A stretch of 64,000 bases of DNA from Chlorokybus atmophyticus (lineage: Eukaryota > Streptophyta > Chlorokybophyceae > Chlorokybales > Chlorokybaceae). A program made the position numbers and the translations under genes. How positions within the stretch are numbered: the stretch's first letter is position 1; every line of letters begins with the position of its first letter. Shown in pieces: positions 23,863-36,985 of this stretch. Below the pieces are notes generated by a model. That model was not told where the DNA came from and searched no databases. It saw only the letters and a list, made by a program, of their open reading frames with translations. The stretch lies in contig RHPI01003389.1 in NCBI GenBank assembly GCA_009103225.1, positions 536,099-600,098 of the forward strand, given 5' to 3'.

Positions 23863-26506
23863 TCACCTAGTTGCATCCTTGCTTTCGAGGCGTGCATGTT
23901 GCGGACAGTAGATAATCCAATCCTTGCCCTCCACAAAGCGGCACCCAACAGCGACGGCGCAGCCATAGTGGTAAGTTGCTTTGCATTGGCTCATTGGCAG
24001 ACAGCATCCCAGCGTCGCACCACGCACACATTCCAACGGCAGTTTTAACGCCTTGCAGTATGTACAATGACCACCCTGGAGAGAAATCAAAGCATTAAGG
24101 CATTGCAAACTAGCATGCCCACCTTCCAGATATGATGTGCCCACTGGGCCTGGCATGCATGAATGGCTTGTAGAAAGTGAGCATAACCCCAACCACAATC
24201 TCACCCGTCCTTGTCCACGCCGCACTTCATTTGGCAAGTTGCGTATACGGTTTTTGTCATCAAAGTACACACGCGGGCACCACATGGCGCACTCGCCATG
24301 CACATAGTAGCGAACCCCACCTGCACCGCTGCCAGCATGAGTACACTATCACCGCAAACACATGTACCCAATGCACAAGACGGTCACCAACTGCACCTTT
24401 CATGTTGAAGGGTCCGTATATCTCGCCCTCAACCTCTCTATCTCCAACTTGGTGGCACAGTGCGCACTGTTGGGACCGCCTGAGCGCTGCCTCCTCGATT
24501 GTCTCCGCAAATTCATCTTCATTGTTTGCGTCATCTGCGTAATGTCTTCCAGTGTCCGCGTTTGACTTGCCAACCTGAAGCCACATCAGTAAGCAGTCGA
24601 CCTGTACACAGCAGTATGTTTTCTTCCTTGCGCATGCAATGGCCATCTCTCACCTGCTTGCGCATGTTTTGTGCAGTGTCTTTCTGACGTTTGCGCTTGC
24701 CTTTGAAAACAACAGCACGCATCCGCAGAAGAGCTAATGCGCAAACACAATGTAAGGCAGCAGCTCAACGCTTGGGTGACAACAAAATTGCTGTCATCTC
24801 ACCTTTGCGCGCGGCAGCTGTGGTCCTTTTCTGTGGCATAACAGGTGCAGGACTTTTTACATGATGGGTGCCAGTAGCAGAGGTGGGTTTTGCAGGTGTA
24901 AAGGCAGCAGCAGGTTGTTCACTCCGGTCACATGGCTCGGCGTTGTGTTGTTCATCGGGTGAATCGGCCAGCATTGCATCCATCCAATGTCCTCCCGGCT
25001 GTGGTCTGCTGTCAGCCTCACTGGTGCATGGCTCTTCTGGAACCTGGCTGATGTCAACATCCGCATCCAAGCAGTGGGCCTCTTTGCGATGACAGCCATG
25101 GGCTTGACCCATCTCTACACTCATTCTACACGGCTCCGCTAGTGTACAGTTGTTGCTAGGTCGGGCTTCAGGATTTTGTATGGTGTAAGCGTCACCCTCT
25201 TGTCTTGATGGTGATGGTGATGCGTAAATGTCACTCTTCTCATTGTCCATTTGCATAGCATCACCCGAGTGGTGTTCACTGCCTTCTGCTACTTTACAAG
25301 GCGCAGCATCCGTCTCAAAGGCAGCCTTGTGTAAGTGTAAAGTGAACGGCAATGGCATCCACTCCCTTACGCACTCCTGTTGGTGAAGCAAGTGACTAGT
25401 TAGCATAGGACTTAGCATGACTGACTTTGCGCATTACTCACCTACCTCGAGCCAGGACATTTTGACGACGGGTATGCCAAACGAGCTCGCGCGTTGCAGC
25501 TTCTGTGCTGTAGCGTTGCTCCTGTGGGCGAAAACAACATTGCGTGCTAAACTCGCGGATCGATGGTGAATCTGAGGTAAAGAGCTCACTCCGCGCATAA
25601 CGCTGTTGTAACCGACCTCTGTGTCCCGCTATACAGCAAGCACATAGGCTTCTTGTGCATAGGCCTGATGACCGCTCCAGCGACGGTCGCAAGGTCTTGT
25701 ATGTACAATCTATCCTCTTTGCCAAAACCGGCTATGCATACGCGCTGCCGACATGACACTTATCATCGCTCCAGCTTCAAAACAACACTGCAGCAGCTGC
25801 AGTAGACATCAGTCCGTGTGCTACCTTGCTAAGCAAGCCCTCGATACCATGCGCACTAGGTGAAGGGTAGAACAATGCTCGTTCCTTTCTGCGCGACAGG
25901 AAACAACAATCAAAAACCAGCAGCAGTAGGTGCTATAACAAACACAACGCGCACTGTGAACCAAAATATGGGCAGTGCCTGTTGGTCAGTGCGTATTGCA
26001 GCATGCTTACATGTCCAAATATGCCTGCGCTTGCCAGCATGTGTATACCCACAATGGCGTGACAGTTACCACGCCCGCTTCTTTGGCCTGTACACAGAAC
26101 GATCCAAATCGTTGCTGCATCTGTTATTTATTATTGCCAAGCACTTGCACTCAGTACAGAGGTAGCATGCCTTGTAAAAGGCCACTAGGTGCGCGATTCG
26201 CAGAAACTGGTTTGTTAGGACATAGGTGACATTGTTGCAAACACACTCAACACCAATGCCAAGCAGCTACTGACAGTGCACCTATAAGAATGTTTGAACA
26301 AGGCTCACCAGGTCGTAAAGGCGGCCACTTTGAAACTGGCAAACAGCATGACTGACGCCAGCCTCAAGCGCAGCATCCTCGGCGGCGACATGCACGACGC
26401 CAGCGCCCATCCTGGCCAGCGCCTCCATCACCTGCCCTTCCATCTTTAGGTCTCGGATCTCGCCTTCCATCACAGCTACCACGGCCCCTTGCAGAGGCGC
26501 AGCCAT
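23863..26506 (-). CDS. BRCT domain plus extended PHD (ePHD) finger protein
   Basis: Minus strand, seven exons: 26506-26309, 25502-25446, 25376-24803, 24733-24654, 24574-24397, 24320-24205, 24075-23863; 471 residues in one frame. The N-terminal 90 residues form one BRCT repeat split by two introns (LQGAVVAVMEGEI, GAGVVHVAAED, ASSFGIPVVKMSWLEECV). A long acidic, low-complexity linker follows, then a basic segment (FKGKRKRQKD). The C-terminus is an ePHD: CALCHQVGD, YYVHGECAMWCPRVYFDD, RGATLGC, YHYGCAVAVGCRF and YCPQH give the zinc ligands in order. BRCT repeats bind phosphopeptides and ePHDs bind nucleosomes or DNA; plant BRCA1 and BARD1 carry both in the opposite order. A nuclear DNA-damage or chromatin role is inferred. 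The stop directly follows a donor-like ACTAG|GTGAAT, so the last exon could instead splice into the assembly gap. The exon 2 acceptor is the least certain. Confidence 0.8.
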
Positions 26507-27214
26507 GGGCAAGATGGAGGCAGCGGCGGCCGACCCTGCCCACCGCCGCCTCCAAGGAGTTCACCGCCGCCCAACAGCTTTCCCGCGTGTTTTTTGAACA
26601 ATATGATATCACCCTTGTAGCAGTTATCAAGTGCTGGAGACAAAGTAATATCGGAGTGCCTAGAATTAGGGCTTGGGAGCACTGGTAGCAGATGGCTGGA
26701 AGGTGTGGGCGGCGACCTGGCTGGCGGTGTTGGAGGTGTCAGGGAGCCCTTTTCCTTTTGTTTGCAGCCTCTCAAGGTGAGCATCGTTGCTTCTTACCAC
26801 CACAATGTGCTTGCTATGGTCCCTTCGCTCCCAAGCACGCGTGATGAAGCTCTGCAGGTTGTGCATGCGCGTGTGGCGGACACCGGTAGCCTGGCATGCA
26901 GATAGTGTGCTGTGCCGTCTTGCTGCCACAGGACTTCAAAAACTGCAAATCTCCTTCTTTGTGTCATTGGAGAGTTTGATATGCGTCTTGACAAACTGCC
27001 GACTTGACGGCAAGCTGTTGCGTGTGCGTGCTTGTTTGTGTTGCCGCTGCATGCTGGATCCCTGTATGACAGGCTCCTTGCACGGATAGGCAGGCACCGT
27101 TCAGCAGGCACCGTGTTGCGTACCATGAAGAAGTGAGTGAAATTGCAACCTTGCACGAGCTCGACAAGTTAACGGACGTCCATGCAAGCTGTGTAGCTGA
27201 ACCTTGGTGCAGTC
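26507..27214. other. Intergenic; possible minus-strand exons of an unrecognised gene
   Basis: On the minus strand, about 26800-27010 holds protein-like stretches (FVKTHIKLSNDTKKEICSF, NLQSFITRAWERRDHSKHIV) with an acceptor-like CAG before the first and a GTAAGA donor after the second. No consistent full gene with start and stop could be assembled and no family was recognised. The rest is the shared upstream region of the BRCT/ePHD and CCR4-type genes. Confidence 0.35.
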
Positions 27215-29709
27215 ATGTTCTCAAGAGGGGCTCCTTTGCGCGGGTTCTTCTCTTCGTCCCGAACGCAAGAGTTTACGTAAGCTGCGTTGAGTAAGTGAGA
27301 TTCGTCTTGCTCTCTGGCTCTCACAATTGTGTGCATTGTTGGACGCCTTTACTCATGCGTAACCACTTTCTTCATTGCAGTGGTCATAGGGCTGTGTGTC
27401 GGTATTTCCAGCGCAACCAGGCCTGTCCATATGGCGACCGCTGTAGGTTTGTGCATGCAGACGAACCAACACACAATCACCGCAACTATGACAGCAGCAG
27501 GTCTTACAGGTATTGGCTTGAGACACTGCCGCAGCTGTGTGAGTTGAACTCAGCAACGTGTTGGATGATACCTTGTGTCTGCTTTTCACAGCGAGTATCC
27601 ATACTCGAACAGGGGCCGCGAGCAAAGGTTCCCTTACCCGCGGCGGCAAAGGCGAGCTGCGAGGCTTGTGCGAGTATGGGAGAAGTGTATGGGCGTGGAA
27701 GATGAAGCCAATGAGGTCAACACGGTGCGCGTGATGAGTTACAACATCCTTGCAAATGGCCTGGCAATGGACCACAAGCGGGAGCTCTACCGTTACGTTC
27801 CATACCATTGGATTGAGTGGAGCCATCGCCAGCGACTTTTGCTTAATGAGATCAAGGAGCTGTCCCCAGACGTGATGTGCTTGCAGGTAGAGCTTGCTTG
27901 AGTTGATGCCCACTCGCACAGCCCGCACGGATTCGGTCCGTTTGTACAACCAATCGGTGCATGGTTTGCAGGAAGTGGATGAGTACGACAACCTGTTATC
28001 GGAGTTGAGGTTGCTGGGTTATGATGGTGTGTTTCAGCAACGTCATGGAGAGAATACAGATGGCTGCGCGACCTTTTGGAAGCTAGCAAGGTGTCTGCGT
28101 ATTTGCGCGACTGTTGTGCGGCTCACTCATTGCATGTTGTCCACTACTTGACTTCTCAGTCAGACTCGCATCTGTCGGTTCAAGCTGCTCAGATGTAGCT
28201 TGAAACCCACATACACTGACTTTATGGTCATAGGTTGCAAGCAGTGGAGCATAAGGTGGTGGAGTTTCAAGAGCATGGACTTCGCAACAATGTGGCTCTC
28301 ATCTCCAAACTTAGGGTAGGAAGCTGATTGCAGTACCTGAAGTTGACAATGTTCAAAGCACTGCTTGATCAGGATGCTGGCGATGCTGCAGACTCCGGCC
28401 CAAGCCTTGTAGGTGCCATGCTGGTTGCAAATACGCACATACTGTTCAACCCAAAGCGCGGTGATATAAAACTGGGGCAGGTGACCACCCAATGAAGTTG
28501 TTTGCTTGGAGCTGCAGCGTGCAACAGGCATCTCAACGGTTGCTGGTGCAGATGCGCATACTTCTAAATGAAGCCCGAGCGTTGATGGCAGATAACACCT
28601 GCCCTCTTGTCGTGTGTGGCGACTTCAACATGACCCCAAACAGCGCGTTGTACAAGTTTATGTCGAAGGGAGGACTAGATCTTACTCAGGTTGACCGCCG
28701 CAACATGTCCGGGCAGCTTGAAGAAAGCCGGTATCACAATCACATGCTGATAGGTGTTAAATCATCACTGTTACTTGGGGTGTCTTGGTTGCGCGATCAG
28801 AGTGAAACCTAACCCATTCAACCCTAACGAGTAACATTGCAGGCATGGACTGAGCGCGCAGCGAGCCGGCAGCGCTCAGGGCACAATTGGACAAGCACAC
28901 GGCACGCATACGTACTGGACTGCTGAGTCAGTGTTGCACACAACTGTATCACAGACCTCGCAGGACACGCCTTTGGTGAGGGCTTTGAACGTGACATTTG
29001 CGTGCAAACTGCACTTGTTTCTGACCTGTCTGGCAACAGGAGGAGGTCGCTGTTGATACGACCATTTCAGCTGAGGTGGTCACTGTTGATGTTGAAGATG
29101 TGGAGGACGACGATGCGGACCAGGATGTTGGCACAAGCTTTGAAGACTCTGAGCAGGAGGTCAGCGGCAGAGTCATTCAACTTGATGGTTGGGATCGAAG
29201 CGAGTTGAGAGCAGCTGTGGGAAGCGAAGACAGCTCCGTTGTCAGACACACCTTTGAGCTGCAAAGCGCTTATGCGCAGGTGCGCAGATGTTGTACAAGC
29301 ACACGCTGATAGTTGTATGGCTTTGAACACACTTGTGTCACAGTGTCGAGGACAGAACGTTGCTGAGCCAAGTGTTACAACCTACCACGACAAGTTCCAA
29401 GGCACAGTTGACTACATCTGGTGCGTTCATGTGCTATCGCAATGACCACAAGTATGCCAGTACATATTGTTGAGTTGCGGCACTGGCAGGCATACGCCGA
29501 GTATTAAACCAGTCCGTGTGCTTCAGCCATACCCCTTGCACGAGCTGCATCGCCTTGGAGGCATCTTATCGGAGGTACATACAAGATGAAGCAGATGTGT
29601 TGCGCATGTCATGTGTTTGCTGATGTTCTGCACTGTGCAGAACATGCCGAGCGACCACCTTGCATTAGTTTGCGACTTTCAAGTGTATCGGAGCGGCGAT
29701 CCATGTTGA
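27215..29709 (+). CDS. CCCH zinc finger + CCR4/Angel-type endonuclease-exonuclease-phosphatase (deadenylase-like)
   Basis: Twelve exons: 27215-27276, 27381-27509, 27592-27886, 27972-28090, 28234-28315, 28373-28480, 28552-28730, 28843-28975, 29040-29279, 29344-29420, 29490-29574, 29641-29709; 525 residues, closed frame. A C-x8-C-x5-C-x3-H finger lies at about residues 26-46 (CRYFQRNQACPYGDRCRFVH). The nuclease domain shows MSYNILAN, CLQEVD (catalytic Glu at the exon 3/4 join), LRNNVALISKL, ANTHILFNPKRGDIKLGQ, VVCGDFNMTPNSALY and the terminal SDH. All expected active-site residues are present. The best family match is the plant CCR4 homologue 5/6 (Angel-like) group, expected to trim mRNA tails. 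An acidic insert (about residues 370-400) precedes the last third. The boundaries of exons 6 and 7 have in-frame alternatives (28334 and 28528). Confidence 0.9.
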
Positions 29710-31743
29710 TTGTACCGCAAAGCCACATGGATGGTGTGGCGATGCTAGTCCTCAGCAGCACGCAGATGTTAGTGTCTTTGTGCAAGTTTGCTAAGACGGC
29801 TGCATTATGTCTTCACGTGAGCAATTGACAAGATCTCACGCTTGGTGACAGAGTATGCAGTATGTGTGATGGAGTACCCCATACACAGTATGGTCAGCTC
29901 ATGTCGGTGGCCTTGCAAGCCGCAATAGTTTTGGCCATACTGGCGCTATCGGCATCGGCGTTGTGAGCTGCTGGGGCGCATGTCAGCCAGCCACTGTGCT
30001 GGCTGATGTGGAACATCAGTTATGCTGAGTTGGTTACATGCGCTTGGTGTTGTAGGAGTGGCGTTGGGAGTTGAACACTCGATTGTTGCTTATCCCTACG
30101 TAATGTACATCATCACTGAAAATTTCAGTGCAGAGCGCCCTGCGCACACTGTCCAGTTGATGCGATCAACTGCCTGTGGCAGTGTTTACGGGGTGGTCCA
30201 TAGCGCATGCTGACGCGAGGCATCTGAACATGCACACTCTGTTGCTTGCATGCCACAGATGCACACCTGCAACCATCCGCACACAGGTCTAGGGTAGTGT
30301 AGTATATTAGGTGTGAACTAGCAGTGCGTAATAGCTCGGTGGTGGTGCGTATTAACATGCTTGCATGCTGGATTGTAAAATATAGTATGCAAGGATTGTG
30401 GCATGCATGAGAATGTAGCAAACATGCATGCAGTCCGCACACTACACCATCGCACCCTTATATTCACCACCGGGATGTCCAAGCGCACTACTTATCTACC
30501 TCCACTACTGCCCATACCCGTGCAACACACATGCATGCACGTGTAATTAACTGTACAACACGACCAGGGCAGCGTCAACAACGGTAGTCAGTAGATGTAG
30601 CGGTGCAGCAGAAGCAATGCAGTAAGCAGCCAGCCCCACCACCCAACCCCACCACCGACACCTAACCGTCAGCAGCGACACTGCGCAATGCAGGGCTGAC
30701 AGTGCTTGCAGTCACTCTGCGCTGTTGCGTGGCCCTGTGCTGGACGTTGTTGCTGTGACGTGTAAGCTTAGGCATAGCCATGGACATGACCCGTACCCAC
30801 GTACGTCTGTAATTCATAAGCATCTTAGCCTTGTCCTCTGCATGCGTGTGCCAGAGGGAGGCAGGGCAGAGGGGCGGGGCAGAGCGGTCCTGCCACATCA
30901 GCAGCGCTGAGGGTTGCGAGTCGCAGCGACTGCGGCCGAAGAGAAGAGAAGGAAGAGCGGAGGGAGAGAGAGGCCGAGGAGGGAGACGAGCAGGAGGGGG
31001 AGGAAGAGAGAGAGGGAGACAGAGGGGAAGGAGGAAGAGAGGGAGGGGAAGGGAACTCATGGGCTGGCTAGTTACTGCAATGCTTCTGCTGCGCCGCTAC
31101 ATCTGCTGACTGCCGTTGTTGATGCTGCCCTGGTTGTGTTGTACAGGTAGTTACGCGTGCGTGCATGTGTGTTGCACGGGGTATGGGCAGTAGTGAAGGT
31201 AGACAAGTAGTGAGCTTAGATATCCCGGTGTATGTGGCTGTTTGCGTCATTCATGCCTATCATAACTGCCTCGCGCATATCATGTACAAATGCACAGCAT
31301 TGTGTCTGGCGGTACCATGTTCATGCAGAGAAGCACCTGCTCAGGAGATGTTTCTGAACTGCATGCTTGCACATGCTGCGCCATCTTTTGTGGCGACAAC
31401 TGTCTGCATTGCACCATCCGCTGTGGCCTGATCCCAACTGCACCCTTCCAGAAGACTGATCTGACATGAAACCTCTATGACACGACTGATGCGCAACATC
31501 TACTGTCACAGACGCTTGCACATCTCATCGCATGCCAACTGTTCACACTGCACAACCTGGACAAGCATAAAGAGTGCTACACGGATAGCAGCGGCTCGCA
31601 AGTTGCATGAAAGCAGCTTGCTCCTAATGCAACCACATGCACAGACACCAAATAAAGCGATACAAACGCGGAGCCACTGCTCCAATCACTTGGATAATCT
31701 TGTGTTCAGCCTTGTACAGCAATCATACCAACATAGAGCCTAC
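29710..31743. other. Intergenic, no gene recognised; purine-rich tract at 30941-31057
   Basis: About 2 kb between the CCR4-type gene and the 3' end of eL37. It holds a strongly purine (GAGG) strand-biased tract and short hairpins (for example CACTGAAAATTTCAGTG near 30114). A minus-strand stretch at about 29900-29985 reads AAHNADADSASMAKTIAA, vaguely exonuclease-like, with no supporting exons. Confidence 0.4.
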
Positions 31744-32759
31744 TTAGGCAGACGCTGCTGCAGGTCGCTTCCTGGATGGAGCCTCTGTGCCTGCACACAT
31801 TGCGCGCATTGACATACAAAACAATGCTGAACCAGATGACAGCTTCAACAGACCTAATGGCATCAGGTTTAACAAGCACGCACAGTTTCCATCAAGGTAT
31901 GTTGACATGGGCAGAACTGCGCATGGCTGCCCATATCAACATACCTTCACGGAAACCGTTCTTGAAGCGGCGAGGCAGGGTCTTCAGGTGGCGCATGCGG
32001 CCAGTGCCAGTAGTCTTTCTGCGGATGGCCTTCTCGCTCCAGTTAACTGCACGAGCGCGACAGTGTCAGCCAGCACAACCGCAGTGCACCAGCATTCAAC
32101 CTGGGCCCGGCCAATTGGCACACCTGCATGCTGAGCATTGCAGTACAAAATGCACACACACATGAGGTGTGTGCACAACCGGCATACCAATGCTTGCAAC
32201 TGAGAAGTAACATACAAGGAGCATACAACCCACACATTACAAGGGAGCATACGGTTGGCAATCTTGCAGTTGCAATCAAATTGCACAGACACCTCAGACA
32301 GTCAGTTGCGGATGCAGCAAGACTGTGAGATTTTGTAGTGCTACTACTACTCACACTTGCGAATGCGGGCGGCGGGGTAGCCGCAAGCGGAGCAGCGGCC
32401 CTTCTGAATATGCCATGACCGGCGCCCACAGCGCCTGCAAAGCGTGTGACTCTTGTTGCGCCTCTTACCGAAGGAACCAGTACCCTTCGTCTGCAGAACA
32501 AAACAGCAGCAGGACGGCCTTCAGTCTGGGCCAGACCGACACAGCACTGCCTAAGCAAATCAAGCACACCACCAAGAAAACAGCTTCAACGTAAAAAGGC
32601 ATTGAGAATATACGTGAAAGTTAACACGCTCGAATTAGGTTTCTGGATAGCCACAATCAAGCACATAACCAGCCTCCCCCTCGGACTCACAGCTCGACCG
32701 CCCGCCCGCAAGCCCACCGCACACCCTCATACGCATACACGCGCTCTCGCACTTACCAT
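31744..32759 (-). CDS. RPL37: 60S ribosomal protein eL37
   Basis: Minus strand, four exons: 32759-32757 (the ATG alone), 32490-32355, 32046-31945, 31790-31744. They join to 95 residues, the usual eL37 length. It begins [19 protein letters not shown], carries the C-x2-C ... C-x2-C zinc ribbon (CRRCGRRS ... GRCSACGYP) and continues [20 protein letters not shown] and [16 protein letters not shown]. eL37 is a zinc-binding protein of the large cytosolic ribosomal subunit, contacting 5.8S/25S rRNA. An intron directly after the start codon is common in plant eL37 genes. It is transcribed away from uS8. A telo-box lies about 100 bp upstream of the ATG. Confidence 0.97.
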
Positions 32760-32857
32760 CTTGGCGACTCCGCCGCGACGACCCCGCGCCGGCGGCCGCT
32801 GACTCCGCCGAACCCCGCAAAGAGGACTACCAATAGGCCGCCGCCGCCCCCAAATGC

Positions 32858-32866
32858 AAACCCTAA
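32858..32866. promoter_or_regulatory. Telo-box AAACCCTAA upstream of eL37 and in the eL37/uS8 divergent promoter
   Basis: A perfect match to the plant telo-box, an element known from promoters of ribosomal-protein and other translation genes. A related CTAGGGTTAGG lies at 33119-33129, on the uS8 side. Confidence 0.7.
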
Positions 32867-33594
32867 CTTGACCACGGTTAGTCATCCCTAGAATTTTCCA
32901 CCGATATCAGGCTTCCTTGCACGCGAAACAACCTATATCCACCGCATCTCAGTTGGCCTAATGGCGCAGTCTGGTTATCTCTGGGTCGCATCCTGGCCGT
33001 CGATGAGCAGCCGCTTTTGCAGGTGGTTGAGCAGATGAGTTTGGCCGGAGGCTTGTTTCGGCTGCACTACGCAGGCGAAGTACGCAGGCGGTTTGGCGGT
33101 AGTCAGGCGGCGTCGGCGCTAGGGTTAGGTCTCTTTGCCGCCGGCGTGGTTGCCGCCGCCGCCGTCATCGTCGCCGCCTCCGTGGTGGTCGTGTTCGACG
33201 TCCAGGAGCAGCAGGTATGTGTTATTGGTGGTGGTGGTCATATGCGTGGAAGGTCCGTGGGGCAGGAAGGCTCAGGATCGGGGGGTGCGAGGGCGTTGCT
33301 GCTCGAAGGCGTGCTACCATGCGGATTGCAATTGTTCACAAGCCTGTGCTCTGCTTAGTTGCTTGGGATGGATGAGGTTTCTTTTGAGGATTAGTGTGGT
33401 TGTGGTCTCTAAGGCGAGGCCGGGGCAGCTTCTGAGTGTGGAATTAAAACCTAATTGCCTCTTACAATATGGTGTTACATTGGTAGCACTTGCACGATGT
33501 GTTTGGAAAGTTACAATGCATATTGTCGGTGCATTGCGCTGTCAGGTTGTCAGCACTGTGTAATTGAGTGCATTGCATTTGGGTAACAGGCACG

Positions 33595-34425
<831 letters not shown>

Positions 34426-35670
34426 AACTGCTAGTTTGCAGGTCGCTCGCAAGTGCAGTCGCATGGCTGAATATTTCTGTATAACCATGTTGGAGCGCAA
34501 GCTCATTGTCACCTATGCTTGGCACGACTTTTGAAGGCCTGCGCGTTGCAATGATTGCCATCTTTCCGTCTTTTCTTCGATGACGCACAGAGGCAGTACT
34601 GCTTTTAGCACTGCTGGGCCGCACGCTTGTAGCCTTACAAGATGCACAAGGTAAACATGGCATTGCAAGATGCGCGCTCACTTCCAATACAGACGTGACG
34701 CGCAATGTCTGTACATAGCGTACTGCAGCTACAGGAATGACAGGACGGGCCTGTGGATGCTGCCAGGTGTGTCACGTGTGCAATTTAAGTATGACACCCC
34801 TAATATGTAACCTACACCGTTCAGGGCTGTAGAGATTTCCGGAAATGTGTGTTTAGGGTTGTATGATGTGTGCACGGGGTGTGCAGCTATGCATGCTAGC
34901 ATGGTGCTGCATATGTAGTTCATTGGCTCAAGCTTGTGCATGACATGGCAATTCACCATTATTTTCTGCAATGACAGCATGCAACCATGAATATCCTGCC
35001 TAACGTGTGCAGTTAGGTATGGTGCAGCACTGACAGCCAGCACTGCATATGTTAGTGATAGTAAAGGTTGTTATTCGGAGTATTTTTGGACAGCAGTTTG
35101 TGCGTTGGTACAAATGCCAACAATGTCGTGTGTACCAAAAATGGATGTCCGAGGTGTTCTGCAGCAATCCTGTGAAGGGTGCTGCATGGTTCAAAAATTT
35201 GTAGTCTTAATTGCTGTAACAGAATGGTGTAAGAACAATCGCGTGGCTATTAGTCACATGCCAATACATGGGCAGATCTCTCCTCACTCATCGTGAATTT
35301 GTCAAGCAGGGGAGTGTAACCTCGCATTAGCGATAATACTGCAGATTAACTGATACTGTATAAGGCCACCATGCTCAACGAGCTTCAGTTCACAAACAAC
35401 CTCCTGAGCAGCCAGACGCACTGACAATGCTTCATCGCGTTGCCTTGCCTTACTTACACCGCGTGTGCTTAAGGCCGCTGTGGTTGCTAGTGCATACATC
35501 ATTCGCATCCTATAGTCTGCTGCATGACCACTCGTGCTGTGGCTGGTGCATGGCTTCTGCTGAGGAGAGTAACTCCGTCCATGATCAGAAGGCAATTTCA
35601 GAAGCCATGCAGCATGTTGGTAGAACGTGGCAAGCAAGTCAGATGTACAATTGTAAACAGCGTCACTGAC
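34426..35670. other. Intergenic between convergent uS8 and ATP synthase d genes, no gene recognised
   Basis: A minus-strand frame at 35302-35470 reads protein-like (ARQRDEALSVRLAAQEVV) but has no family match and sits downstream of the ATP synthase stop, perhaps in its 3' untranslated region. Confidence 0.4.
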
Positions 35671-36926
35671 TCATGGACGCCAGTTTCCTTCTTCAATCTC
35701 TCTATCAATTTGCTTCGCGGTATCTGGTTCCCTTGCCAGAATGTCATCCACGGATGCACTTGCAAGCATTTCCTGCGCAAGGCATGACCGCGTCAGTACT
35801 GGTGTTGCTACAATGCATGCTTGTGTGACACAAGTGTACCTTTTCTTCAAGAGTTGTCTTTAGCTCGTTCTCAAGCTCTGAAATTCGCTGCTTTGCAGCT
35901 TGGGTAATGGCTTCAGCTTCCTTCTCCTGTTGACAGACCCACCAGATTGGAAACCTTCAATCACCACGCAATCATACCCAAGCAACCACGGCTTGCTGGA
36001 CTATGCTTGCATTCACTCTTCTTGAGTGACCAACGTACCATGTTTTCAAAGGCCTCGCGAACACGATCAATGGACGACTTGAACTCGGGATCTTGTGTCA
36101 GGGACGGTAGATTAATAGCTGCATAAAGGAAGCAACCCGCGGGTCAATGCACGAATATGAGTGCAATGGCGCGAACAGCATTCACAACAGGGGACATGAA
36201 CCTTACTTACACTCGTATGCCTGTTGAAAGACTGCGACAAGCTTTGGATCCAACTCCTTTTTAAAGGATTCCCAATCAATCCGCTCTGGCTCCTGCAACC
36301 AATGCGCTTGCAAGATAAGCAACCCACAAATCTGGTCACTCAGCACTGTGCAGGATGAACTACTCATGTATTACTCGCCAGCTACACGACTGCTACAGCC
36401 ACTTGTAGCAGACGATGCTGCCATGACATGCCATTGAACTGCGATCGATAGTGAACAAGGCCAAGTTCAACGCAACCACCACAGGCAGAACAATAGAACT
36501 GCGTGCATCCAGCAACTACACCACACATGTCGTTCATACTTCTCTACAAAACTCCGCATTAGCATAAGTGTATAAAAACTTTGTTGCAGGTCGAATGCAA
36601 CACGAACGCGGAATACTCCACACAGAACAGTAGCAAGTCCAAAAGCTGCTCTTTGCCTTTTCTGCTTCGGTCACAATCGTCGCATGCTGCTGCTCAAAGG
36701 TCTTGCGCAGGGCGTGCAGCTCCCGCCGCCCAGCTTCTGAGGTGATGTTCTTAAACAACACATCCCAATCCAGGGAGGGTGACTGTGTGACAGCTGTTGA
36801 TTCCGTAGCTGCGCCACGCCTCGCCACAAACCCGATCCCAACGGTGGTGGCGGCCGCAACAGCAGGCTCGGAACTGATCAGCCCCGCTGCAAGCCCAGCC
36901 CTCCTCAGGGCCAACCGCAGAGCCAT
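35671..36926 (-). CDS. Mitochondrial ATP synthase subunit d
   Basis: Minus strand, five exons: 36926-36657, 36292-36211, 36118-36039, 35926-35840, 35772-35671; 206 residues. The N-terminal 45 residues are Arg/Ala/Ser-rich without acids until late, as in a mitochondrial presequence (MALRLALRRAGLAAG). The body is the peripheral-stalk d subunit: ELHALRKTFEQQHATI, EPERIDWESFKKELDPKLV, SLTQDPEFKSSIDRVREAF, a helical segment EITQ-like (AKQRISELENEL), and a short C-terminus ending EGNWRP. It links the F1 head to the membrane part. Intron 1 has no usable GT and needs a GC donor (AAG|GCAAAG). A telo-box lies 51 bp upstream. Confidence 0.92.
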
Positions 36927-36976
36927 CGCCGCCCGCGGATGACGACGACAACAACGCCACTACCCAGACCACTGCC

Positions 36977-36985
36977 AAACCCTAA
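36977..36985. promoter_or_regulatory. Telo-box AAACCCTAA upstream of ATP synthase subunit d
   Basis: Perfect 9-base match, 51 bp before the start codon of the minus-strand gene. The same element precedes eL37 in this window. Confidence 0.6.

Noticed and set aside
28316-28333. An 18-nt intron in the CCR4-type gene (GT...AG)
   Set aside because: Far shorter than any other intron here. An in-frame acceptor at 28372 gives a 57-nt intron and a better match to the family.
30831-31150. Arg/Glu-rich frame at 30831-31150
   Set aside because: It reflects the purine-rich tract; no start context, domain or splice support.
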